This document shows positions 35,981 through 43,910 of a stretch of 64,000 bases of DNA, in pieces. The translations under genes were made by a program, and so were the position numbers. The notes beneath the pieces were generated by a model, which worked only from the letters and a program-made list of their open reading frames with translations, had not been told where the DNA came from and made no database searches. Origin of the DNA: Argonema antarcticum A004/B2 (GTDB taxonomy: Bacteria > Cyanobacteriota > Cyanobacteriia > Cyanobacteriales > Aerosakkonemataceae); NCBI RefSeq assembly GCF_023333585.1, contig NZ_JAIQZN010000016.1:36753-100752 (forward strand). Direction: 5' to 3'. Within the stretch, counting starts at the first letter, position 1, and each line of letters starts with the position of its first letter.

Positions 35981-36742
35981 ATGCAAAATCCCAAAATTTC
36001 CATCATTATTCCCGTTTTAAATGAGGCAAGCAATATTACTAAAACTGTATTATTACTTCGGGATGCTGTTAATGTGGAAGTTATTGTTGTCGATGGTGGA
36101 AGTCAAGATGAAACAGTCGCCATAGTTAACTCGTTAGGCATCAAACTTTTATCTTCTCCTCCACAACGCGCTAAGCAAATGAACGCAGGTGCAGCACTTG
36201 CTAGCGGCGATATCCTTCTTTTTCTCCACGCCGATACCCTTTTACCCGCAAATTTCGACACTATGGTTCGTCAGACTTTAGCAGGAGAGAAATGCAAGAA
36301 AAATTCTCCAATTCAAAATCCAATCTTTAGCCCCCCCTTAAAAAGGGGGGGTTGGGGGGGATCTCAACCCCCCATTGCTGGTGCCTTTGAATTGGGAATT
36401 AATTCCAAAATCAAAGGAATACGGTTAGTAGAAAAGATGGTGAATTTGCGATCGCACTTTTTTTCCCTACCCTACGGTGACCAAGCCATCTTTCTAAAGG
36501 CAGAGGTATTTCGCGATATTGGTGGTTTTCCCGAACTTCCAATTATGGAAGATTTTGTCCTTATCCGTCGTTTAAGAGAATTAGGAAAAATTCAAATTGT
36601 CCCAGTACCAGTGCTAACATCAGGACGGCGTTGGCAGAAACTAGGCGTCCTGAAAACCACCCTGATTAACCAACTAATGATTATTGGTTATTTCCTGAAA
36701 GTTTCCCCAGAAAAACTCGCCCGTTGGTATCGCCGTCAGTAA
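35981..36742 (+). CDS. TIGR04283-type family 2 glycosyltransferase
   Basis: 253 residues. GT2 fold with ISIIIPVLNEASNI, VVDGGSQDET, FLHADTLLP (DxD-like), GDQAIFLKAEVF and MEDFVLIRRLRELG. This is the partner of the TIGR04282 gene upstream and is annotated in the same arsenosugar context. Residues about 104-131 are foreign: a palindromic GC-rich repeat (CCCCCC...GGGGGG) reads in frame as PPLKRGGWGGSQPPIAGAF-like sequence in a loop before the acceptor part. The C-terminus is basic (LARWYRRQ). The enzyme may remain functional since the frame is kept. Confidence 0.86.
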   Translation: MQNPKISIIIPVLNEASNITKTVLLLRDAVNVEVIVVDGGSQDETVAIVNSLGIKLLSSPPQRAKQMNAGAALASGDILLFLHADTLLPANFDTMVRQTLAGEKCKKNSPIQNPIFSPPLKRGGWGGSQPPIAGAFELGINSKIKGIRLVEKMVNLRSHFFSLPYGDQAIFLKAEVFRDIGGFPELPIMEDFVLIRRLRELGKIQIVPVPVLTSGRRWQKLGVLKTTLINQLMIIGYFLKVSPEKLARWYRRQ

Positions 36743-36747
36743 TTTGA

Positions 36748-36784
36748 GATTTGAGATTTTATTTTCAATCTAAAATCTCAAATC
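36748..36784. terminator. Bidirectional hairpin between convergent genes
   Basis: GATTTGAGATTTT / AAAATCTCAAATC, 13-base-pair arms, between the GT2 stop and the TerB-like stop. T-runs on either strand allow it to act both ways. Related to 33499 and 60649. Confidence 0.65.
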
Positions 36785-36795
36785 TTAAATCGATC

Positions 36796-37281
36796 TTAGC
36801 CTTTGATAAACTTCTCTAACTTTTGAGCTAAAACATCTACAATTTTCGCCTGATTATCTGGCGTAGCTGCAACTTCTGCTTCGATATTTTTCACCACTTC
36901 TGGCGGTAGATTCAGCAGTTCCACCAGTTTTTGATAAGCTGCTGCTTCTTCCGGGTTAATTTTCGGTTCATCAGGCGTTCTTGAACTAGAAGCAATCACC
37001 TCATAACCCAATAGCAACACCAATTCGCGTTCTTCTTGAGTTTCCAGCTTCGGAATCAATCGATCCAACGGAATATTTTGGATTAAATAAGCCCGTAGTT
37101 CTTCTTGCAATTTTTGCTGCTGCGCTGCATCTGTGGAAAACAGGCGACTGAAACGGTCTAACATTAAATCCACTTCTTCGGTGGCCAGATGTCCATCAGC
37201 CCAAGCCATTGAAGCAACAATCCGTAACAAGTTCATCTGGCGGGGATTAATCGGCGGGGGGGGCGGTGGTTGCATAGTCAT
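36796..37281 (-). CDS. TerB-like protein
   Basis: 161 residues. After a proline run, MNLLRIVASMAWADGHLATEEVDLMLDRF resembles the TerB/DjlA N-terminal helical domain with its acidic metal-binding residues. The C-terminal half is helical and charged (PEEAAAYQKLVELLNLPPEV). TerB relatives bind Ca2+ and sit in stress-response complexes; here there are no other ter genes. Fairly sure of the fold, not the role. Confidence 0.7.
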   Translation of the reverse strand: MTMQPPPPPPINPRQMNLLRIVASMAWADGHLATEEVDLMLDRFSRLFSTDAAQQQKLQEELRAYLIQNIPLDRLIPKLETQEERELVLLLGYEVIASSSRTPDEPKINPEEAAAYQKLVELLNLPPEVVKNIEAEVAATPDNQAKIVDVLAQKLEKFIKG

Positions 37282-37433
37282 CAGTGTCTCCTGGTAATTT
37301 TTTTCTTGGTTTTAAAACTGATTGAATCAATGGACTTTTTGCCAGCTTATATTTACAAAGAAACGAGGTGTGGTTGAAAACCTGCAAATAGGCTACCACA
37401 CCAATTAAAATAATCAAAGTTATCTTTAGATAT

Positions 37434-39221
37434 CTACAAGATAGCTGATAGCGGCACTCCCAACCACCCGGCAAAGTTTTGTTTCTGCGTTGGGGATGGG
37501 TTCTCCACAGCGACAATTTTGTAAGCGTTGGGGCGCGGTGCTGCTAGGGTAACTGGCAAAGTCCGCAACTCGTCTTGATGGAAAACTGTCACCTGGATGG
37601 TGTCGCCCGGTTTATAATCTTTGAGGCGATCGCTCAAATGTTCTGCCGTCACCCGCAACCCATCGATCGCCAGCAACTCATCACCAGCATCCACACCCCC
37701 TACTTGAGCTGGAGAACCGATTTCCACAAAACTAATTACTTCTTTACCATTTTGTGATTTAGCTGTCAAGCCCATTTGTGGTGGTTGTTCATCTTCCGAG
37801 TCCGATCGCACTTGCAACCCAAAAGGTTCCAGGTACTCATCAAAAGGCAACTCATCCGTTCCATCAATATAGCGGGCAAAAAAGTCGCTCAAATCCATAC
37901 CAGCTATAGATTCGATCGCTTGCTGCAACTGGGAAGGCGTAAAGCCGATTTCCTCTTTACCGAACTTTTCCCACATTTGCCGCATCACATCATCAAGCGA
38001 TCGCTTATTTTCATGTCTTTCTCGAATCAACAAATCCAGCAACAACGAAACCAATTCCCCCTTCAAATAATAAGAAATCTGGGAATTATTGCTATTTGCA
38101 TCTTGTCGATAAAGCTTAATCCACGAATCAAAACTCGACTCACTCACCGGCTGCACCTTTCGCCCCGGTATTGTCAGGAATCGGCTAATTTCCTTACCCA
38201 AATTATGCAAAAATGACTTAGCATCGTATATCCCCGATCGCAGCGGAATCAAAAGATCGTAATAACTTGTCGTCCCCTCACTAAACCACAGTGAAGGAGT
38301 GTAATTTTCCCCATCATAATCAAACTTTTCTAGCCCTTTAGGACGAAGGCGCTTAACATTCCACAAATGGAAAAATTCATGCGCCACCAATTGCATAAAG
38401 CGATCGTACTTATCCTTAGCCCGAAAACCAAAACGCGAATAATTTAAAGTGCAGGCATTTTTGTGTTCCAAACCACCAGCACCCGTAGAAGCCAAATGCA
38501 GCAGAAACACATACCTTTCATAAGGTAGCCCCCCAAACATTTCAGCTTCTACCTGGATAATTTTTTGGAGATCGGGAATAATCCGATCCACTTCCGCATT
38601 TCCCTGTCCCCAAATTGCTAACTCATGAGACTTGCCCAGCACCTCAAACTCATATAACTTGTGACAGCCAACTTCAAACGGACTATCCACCAGCGTATCA
38701 AAATCCACGGCCTCGAAAACATTAACTTGCCCTGCTACCAGCGGCAAAGGCGTTGTCACCCGCCATTCTCCTAAAGGCGGGATAATTTCGATCGCGATCG
38801 GTCGATCTGCAAATCCCGGTAAATAAAAACACAGCGCCGCCGGATTGAAATAACCGTGAGAATCATCTAAATGATTTGTACGCACCGTCAGCTCGTTGGC
38901 AAACACGCGGTACTTCACTGTTATTTCAGACACCCCATCAGTTTCAATTTGCCAGTGATTTTTCCCTAACTTACACCAAGGCAAAATATTGCCCCCGCTA
39001 TAGGCAGAAAAATCCTGCAAATGCTTAGCATACTCCCGCACCAAGTAAGAACCTGGTGTCCAAACTGGCAGCTTTAAATCAAGGACTGAAACTGACCAAC
39101 CTACAACCTGCAAAGTCACCTCAAACAAGTGAGAACTAGGCAGCGGCATAGCAACCTGGTAGTGAATTGCCGGTGTAGTGGGGGTAAAGCGGCTGAATCG
39201 GACTTGAGTGGCTTCCGTCAT
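37434..39221 (-). CDS. M61 family metallopeptidase with PDZ domain
   Basis: About 595 residues from MTEATQVRF. The frame continues to 39236, but the extra MDFRL is coded by an AAAATCTA tandem repeat, so the inner ATG is preferred. An N-terminal beta domain (about 1-165) precedes the thermolysin-like catalytic part with LVAHEFFHLWNVKRLRP (HExxH) and the downstream Glu in WFSEGTTSYYDLL. A PDZ domain (about 480-560, VGGVDAGDELLAIDGLRV) closes it. M61 enzymes are glycyl aminopeptidases in bacteria. No signal peptide is seen, so it is cytosolic. Confidence 0.9.
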   Translation of the reverse strand: MTEATQVRFSRFTPTTPAIHYQVAMPLPSSHLFEVTLQVVGWSVSVLDLKLPVWTPGSYLVREYAKHLQDFSAYSGGNILPWCKLGKNHWQIETDGVSEITVKYRVFANELTVRTNHLDDSHGYFNPAALCFYLPGFADRPIAIEIIPPLGEWRVTTPLPLVAGQVNVFEAVDFDTLVDSPFEVGCHKLYEFEVLGKSHELAIWGQGNAEVDRIIPDLQKIIQVEAEMFGGLPYERYVFLLHLASTGAGGLEHKNACTLNYSRFGFRAKDKYDRFMQLVAHEFFHLWNVKRLRPKGLEKFDYDGENYTPSLWFSEGTTSYYDLLIPLRSGIYDAKSFLHNLGKEISRFLTIPGRKVQPVSESSFDSWIKLYRQDANSNNSQISYYLKGELVSLLLDLLIRERHENKRSLDDVMRQMWEKFGKEEIGFTPSQLQQAIESIAGMDLSDFFARYIDGTDELPFDEYLEPFGLQVRSDSEDEQPPQMGLTAKSQNGKEVISFVEIGSPAQVGGVDAGDELLAIDGLRVTAEHLSDRLKDYKPGDTIQVTVFHQDELRTLPVTLAAPRPNAYKIVAVENPSPTQKQNFAGWLGVPLSAIL

Positions 39222-39255
39222 CAATCTAAAATCCAAAATCTAAAATCTAAAATTG

Positions 39256-39939
39256 TTATACCCTTCCTGCCAGGTGCGTCAACTGCTTAAGGTTGATCAG
39301 ATGGATAACTTGACGCCCAGCATCAATCTTGATCCAACCCTTACTATCTAGTTTTTCCATAATTTTAGTCGTTTCCTCCACACCGATATCCGTCACATCA
39401 GCCAAATCTTTCAAAGGGATGTTATAGATTTCCGTTCCCTTCTCGGTTGCCTGACCGTAATTTTCTCCCATAGCAACCAAAGTGTTAGCTAACTTGACAG
39501 CAGGTGGCTGATGGCGCAATTGAAAGCGGTGGTTCATTTGGCGCAGTCGCCGTACCATCACTTGCAGCATCCGGTGGTGCAGCTGGGGGTCTTTGAACAG
39601 AGTTTGAATAAATCGTTGAGCGTGGACGCTAAGCAAGCGCACTGAGCAGAGGGCAACCACATCCGTTGAACGGGGAGATTCATCTAGAATCGCCATTTCT
39701 CCAAAAAAATCACCCTGTCCCAGAATTGCCAGCGTCACACCGTCATCGCCAACGATGCGTCGGACTTTTACCCAGCCAGATACCAGGAAGTAAACCGCGT
39801 TACCCCAAGCATCTTCCATTAGAACCGCTCGGCCTGCTGGGTATTCGTGTTCGTCAGCAACCGACAGAAGCCATTCTAAGGTTTCTGGGTTGACAGTGTT
39901 GAAAAGAGGGAAAAGTTCACTAAAATCTTCAGTTTGCAT
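39256..39939 (-). CDS. Crp/Fnr-family transcription regulator (SYCRP1-like)
   Basis: 227 residues. A cyclic-nucleotide-binding beta-roll (about 20-130) has the phosphate-binding cassette FGEMAILDESPRSTDVVA, close to the GE...R-S/T cassette of true cAMP receptors. A long dimer helix and a C-terminal winged helix-turn-helix (about 165-215, PLKDLADVTDIGVEETTKIM) follow. The cassette differs from that of NtcA, which lacks cAMP-binding residues, so a cAMP-type effector is likely. It lies 34 bases upstream of the M61 gene on the same strand. Confidence 0.85.
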   Translation of the reverse strand: MQTEDFSELFPLFNTVNPETLEWLLSVADEHEYPAGRAVLMEDAWGNAVYFLVSGWVKVRRIVGDDGVTLAILGQGDFFGEMAILDESPRSTDVVALCSVRLLSVHAQRFIQTLFKDPQLHHRMLQVMVRRLRQMNHRFQLRHQPPAVKLANTLVAMGENYGQATEKGTEIYNIPLKDLADVTDIGVEETTKIMEKLDSKGWIKIDAGRQVIHLINLKQLTHLAGRV

Positions 39940-40205
39940 GAAAGATCTGAAAAGAGTAGACCAACCTTGGCAGAATTGATATTCTCCTCCTTGCTAAAGC
40001 AAGGATCTGCCATAGTGGCAGCAAAGGTTAGCTGGTATTTTCCTAGTCTAGCGATAACTGGTTTAGAACCAATCCAACAAAAAGTTTTTGGTATTCGCTC
40101 TAGTATTGTACCTTTTTAGGGTATTCAGCCTTTACATCCTTCCAAACCTTCCTATTTTCGCTGCCGACCAGCCTGCTGAGCCACAAAGCAATGGGTTCTC
40201 TAACC

Positions 40206-41450
40206 TCAACTGGTAACGTTATCGTCAGAGTTCATCTCCACTTGCAGCAATTTCAGGGTTTCTAGCTGTTGGTTCAGGCTCTTGAGCAATTCGTCTAGCG
40301 CAGGCAAAGCATCTAATTGTCCTGCTGTTAGAGTGGGATCGATGCGAGTGCGCTTTTGAATTTCATTTATCTTGGTCTGGAGCTGCTGGGCCATAGTCAA
40401 GGCATCTCGACTCAAATTTTCCAGCTGCTGCTGTTGATAAAACTTCAAAGCTGCTCCCCGCAATACTTGCAGCGTTGCTTCTTCTCCGTGAGTACCGGGC
40501 ATCACCCGCAAGCGCAATAGCAAACGGTGTTGTTGATAAATTCTCTCGATCTCTACTTGTTTCGGGTGTTCTACCGAAATCAAAGACAGGTGGGTCAAGA
40601 GCTTCAGCTCGTTGATCACTCCCTGAAACACAGCGGTATCCAGTCCTTCCAACACGGACTGCAAGACACCATTCTGACTCCAGAGAATGCGACCGCTATT
40701 TGGATGTCGCTCGAAAAAAAGCCGCCCGATTCCTCCTGCGAGGATTCTTGCCAACAACTCCTGTAGCAAGTTTTTCGGTGTTAGGGTCGCTAGAACTTCC
40801 ACTGGGCTTGATATGTGATGTGCCTGTACTTCTAAAACAGGCAAGCCCACGCCGGAGGCTGGCGTTGGCGGCTTGGGCGATTTTGTGTTTGGCTTTTGCT
40901 TTTCAGGTGTAGCCTTTGGGGGCTGGGGCGAAGGGGTATATGAATGGCTTGAAGTGGTGGGTGGCGCTGTCACCTGTGACGAACTTGACTCTAACTCCTG
41001 TTGGTTTAAATCTTCTGGACTATCTACAATCAGCGTGGCTTGAGTGTTTTGGTCAAACTTATTTTCAGATGGAGTGTTCTGCTGTTTGGCAGTTGCTTGC
41101 TTTAGCTGCCCGATATGGTTTAAGTAGGCCGACAGCACTGCTTGGTGCTTTGCTGCTGAAATTGGTTGGGGCACCAGAGAGCAATTCATGTAGGCTAAGA
41201 TGCGGCGCACGTAATCCAACGCGGCAGAGTCATCGGGATTTACCATGCCCAAATTAAGGTGGGTTCCCTCTAGGGAAATGGGCAGAACTTGATGATACAG
41301 GCAAGCTTCAAAGGGAAGGATACCATCAATTAACCGGAACGTTACGTCGTAATTCGCCTGTTCCATCCCTTTGTCAGGTTGAGGTGAGAAAAATGCTTGC
41401 CGATCGCTGCTCTGCTTGAGCTTTAGTAGATTACTTGCCAAGGGTGCCAT
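40206..41450 (-). CDS. MshEN (GspE/PilB N-terminal) domain protein without the ATPase
   Basis: 414 residues. Residues about 35-115 match the PilB/GspE N-terminal domain (FRLIDGILPFEACLYHQVLP, HLNLGMVNPDDSAALDYVRR), a domain that binds c-di-GMP in MshE. A low-complexity Pro/Ser/Thr linker (about 160-205) leads to a second conserved region (LLQELLARILAGGIGRLFFE) resembling the start of the secretion ATPase, but no Walker motifs are present. The C-terminus is coiled coil. It may modulate type IV pili or motility. The gene has an unusually long (579-base) upstream region with RNA-like hairpins. Confidence 0.75.
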   Translation of the reverse strand: MAPLASNLLKLKQSSDRQAFFSPQPDKGMEQANYDVTFRLIDGILPFEACLYHQVLPISLEGTHLNLGMVNPDDSAALDYVRRILAYMNCSLVPQPISAAKHQAVLSAYLNHIGQLKQATAKQQNTPSENKFDQNTQATLIVDSPEDLNQQELESSSSQVTAPPTTSSHSYTPSPQPPKATPEKQKPNTKSPKPPTPASGVGLPVLEVQAHHISSPVEVLATLTPKNLLQELLARILAGGIGRLFFERHPNSGRILWSQNGVLQSVLEGLDTAVFQGVINELKLLTHLSLISVEHPKQVEIERIYQQHRLLLRLRVMPGTHGEEATLQVLRGAALKFYQQQQLENLSRDALTMAQQLQTKINEIQKRTRIDPTLTAGQLDALPALDELLKSLNQQLETLKLLQVEMNSDDNVTS

Positions 41451-42029
41451 AGGTGTTTATTAAAGCTTACTACCATCTCACACACTCCTTTTCCGGATAA
41501 AAAGTTTTCCGTTTTGGGTTTGAATTTTTACAGGTTAGGTTTAACGACTCGATCTATTTTTAGACGAGTCTACTTTGTTAAACTCGCCCGTAAAGATTCT
41601 CTTCAATTAAAAATTGAAAACCCATAACTTAACACTCTCCTCAGGAGTGGACTTGGAGGCTGCGGCACCATACTGGCGCTCCATCCTGCTACCCTAACTT
41701 TCGCAGCCAGTCTACAAATGTGTCAGTTTCACTTTTGTACCCTGAAGGTTTGACCCAACCAAGGATTTGTGGTTAGAACACCCTACCCTTCTCTCATTTA
41801 ATGCTTTTTTTGTTACCAAATTGTCATTCTTTAGTCAAGACTTTTTACCTCTAAAGAAAGATTTTCTGACTTTAGGGTTATAGCTCTAAATGCAATTGGG
41901 ATCGGCCAGCCATAGCACCCGTATAGTTAAAGACAACATTATAACTCTTTTTTATTCTTTTGTACAGCCTTGATGGCAACTCCCAGTTTTTAGATTTAAT
42001 AAAAAGGGGTGAGTTTTTTTACACGCTCT
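41451..42029 (-). other. Long leader region of the MshEN gene
   Basis: No open frame is supported here. The part nearest the gene holds hairpin GACTCG...CGAGTC (41546-41570) and AAGGAGTGTGTGAG about 30 bases before the ATG. The part at 41633-41712 is strongly structured and listed separately. The remainder is A/T-rich. Confidence 0.5.
41633..41712 (-). ncRNA. Candidate structured leader RNA or riboswitch-like element
   Basis: Read on the reverse strand: GACT-GGCTGCG ... CGCAGCC-TCCA-AGTC form an 11-base-pair stem with a bulge. Inside it GCGCC-AGTAT-GGTGC makes a hairpin with a G-U pair that exists only on this strand. A second hairpin CACTC...GAGTG follows at once. A 22-base single-stranded AAAGTTAGGGTAGCAGGATGGA segment could bind a ligand. 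It does not fit the cobalamin, c-di-GMP-I, ydaO, THF or glutamine consensus that I know. Confidence 0.4.
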
Positions 42030-43160
42030 TTAAGAAGGGCTGCGCTTTTCTTGAGCTGCTAGGTAAAGCTTGCTCCATTCGCCCATGACCTGATTGGTTT
42101 TCAGGTTCAAATCTTGGGCGATCGCTTCTAGGGTTTTGCCAGTTGCCAGTTTGTCCAGGAGTAGGCGTTGCTCAGCAGTGAGGCTTGAACAGTATTCTTG
42201 CCATTGGCTCGGTGTCAAACCCAGGTGGTGTTCCTGTAAGGAAGTTTCTAGCCAATTGGCTACTAACTCTGGTTGGATTTTGAGGGCGAAGACTCTCACG
42301 GCGTGGTAGCTAATTTTTTCCCGCAGCCGATAAATTTCCTTGATCGGCTTGTCCAAGGTACGGGCGATCTCTTCCTGGGAGCGACCCTGGAGATAAAGCT
42401 GAAGCCAATCTTGAGCGACTGGGCCGACGGTTTGAACCAGGTAAGACTCAAATTCCTGTTTTACAGATGTCCGCGCTGCCATTCTTTCTTCCCAAGCTTG
42501 GGTTTCTTGATACTGAGCCATTGCTTGGGCGTCTAGCAGACTGACTGGGTTGTCTGCATCTTCCGGCATCACTTCTTCCGAAACTAGCCGCACTAGGTCG
42601 CCTGTTGGTACGTGGGTGATACCTCCCCGTCCCGATCGGCGCAGGTAGTTGACAAAACGGTAAAGCAGTAGCGGTTGGTTGCGGATGGGCCGCATACAGT
42701 ATTCTTCGGCGGAAGCAAGCAGCAGGGCGTTTCGCAGTCGGGAATCCGAGCTGCACTTGGTAATCCAGGCGATTTGCTGCTGCAAATAGCGATCGCTATG
42801 TAACAATTCTTGAATCACTTCTTGTAAGACATCGACCACAGCCCGGTGGCGATCGCGGCTGAGGGAGACCCAAGTCTTTATTTTATTTCGCAGCATTACC
42901 AGAGAACCCAGCCGAGTAATCAAATTACGATAAGCTCGCTCTGGCCCGACTCCCAGATACCGATGCAGTAAAATGCGGTAGCGATAGTCCATTGCTTGCT
43001 CGGCAATTGCTAACTGGCTGGCGGTTAGCTCCTCAAACCGCGCTAAATCTTTTCCCAATAGCCAGCTTATAATACTCTCGTATGTTGCCCGATCGTAGTT
43101 CGGACAGTCTACCTGGAGCCGAGCGAGCCAATTCTGGGCCAATTTTTCAGCTATTTGCAT
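42030..43160 (-). CDS. HetZ-related helix-turn-helix protein
   Basis: 376 residues, largely helical, with two C-terminal HTH-like regions: LYLQGRSQEEIARTLDKPIKEIYRLREKI (about 255-285) and LLDKLATGKTLEAIAQDLNLKTNQVM (about 335-360), both like sigma-70 region 4. The overall sequence (YRYRILLHRYLGVGPERAYRNLITRLGSLV) fits, from memory, the cyanobacterial family annotated as HetZ-related protein 2. HetZ acts early in heterocyst development, but the related proteins also occur in species without heterocysts. A transcription regulator is likely. Family name moderately sure. Confidence 0.65.
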   Translation of the reverse strand: MQIAEKLAQNWLARLQVDCPNYDRATYESIISWLLGKDLARFEELTASQLAIAEQAMDYRYRILLHRYLGVGPERAYRNLITRLGSLVMLRNKIKTWVSLSRDRHRAVVDVLQEVIQELLHSDRYLQQQIAWITKCSSDSRLRNALLLASAEEYCMRPIRNQPLLLYRFVNYLRRSGRGGITHVPTGDLVRLVSEEVMPEDADNPVSLLDAQAMAQYQETQAWEERMAARTSVKQEFESYLVQTVGPVAQDWLQLYLQGRSQEEIARTLDKPIKEIYRLREKISYHAVRVFALKIQPELVANWLETSLQEHHLGLTPSQWQEYCSSLTAEQRLLLDKLATGKTLEAIAQDLNLKTNQVMGEWSKLYLAAQEKRSPS

Positions 43161-43910
43161 GGAGTCTAGCTCCTCAAGTCCTTAATTAGAGAGTTTGCCG
43201 CCGCGAAGAATTGATTTTGATTTGAGTTTTAAATCCCAGTAGCATAGCCAAATTTTACTATGGGTTTGGGCGAGTGTGGTAAGGCAAGGGAGTAAAAGTG
43301 AAGGATTGTGAGTAAATGTTAGTAAAGTGACAACTGTTGATGAACCTCACAACCTTGCCGATGTATTCACCCACACGGGTAATGTTTATCTTTATCTGTC
43401 GATCGATGAAACGATTTTGGATTTTGGATTGACCCCAAACGGTCGAGAGGGGGCAAGCAATACTGAAAAGCTTTTTTTCTTCTCCCAGATGATCGAGAGG
43501 GGGCTTAAAACCTTTTTTGTTTTAGGTCATTTTTTAACAAATGGCCTATATATCACAAAATACATATTTTTGCAAGCTCCGATGATAGCGAATATTCCCA
43601 GTTTCTGAAATTACCGAATCGGTGTTCTAGTCGAGCCCATTTCTTGTTTATAAGCTAACACGCATCTAATTCGGATATTTCTAATCCGGCAATCAAACCT
43701 TCAATTCCTCTCCCACTCCCCCACTCCCCCACTCTCCCACTCCCGCTAAACATACAAATTAAATGCGTAGCAGCTTATCAATGCCCTCCTACACGAGGTG
43801 TTTCAGATCACAATCATCAGGAGAGCAGTCTCACCAGCCGTAAATATTACATCTTGTTAATTAAAGTAAAGTGGCTTTAATATTGTCTGCACCCAGCCTC
43901 TGTCGAAACT
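43161..43910. other. 750-base intergenic region, no supported gene
   Basis: It contains a repeated GATCGAGAGGGGGC-type pair (near 43442 and 43494), CCCACTC tandem repeats at 43707-43743 and A/T-rich stretches. A GTG-started frame at 43327-43608 lacks a ribosome site and overlaps repeats. The upstream part probably holds the promoters of the divergent HetZ-related and hybrid kinase genes. Confidence 0.55.

Noticed and set aside
37247..37516. Reverse-strand 89-codon frame between the M61 and TerB-like genes
   Set aside because: It overlaps the ends of both neighbours in another frame and reads as basic, Cys-rich noise.
43327..43608. GTG-started 93-codon frame
   Set aside because: No ribosome site, crosses repeated GATCGAGAGGGGGC sequence, no recognisable domain.
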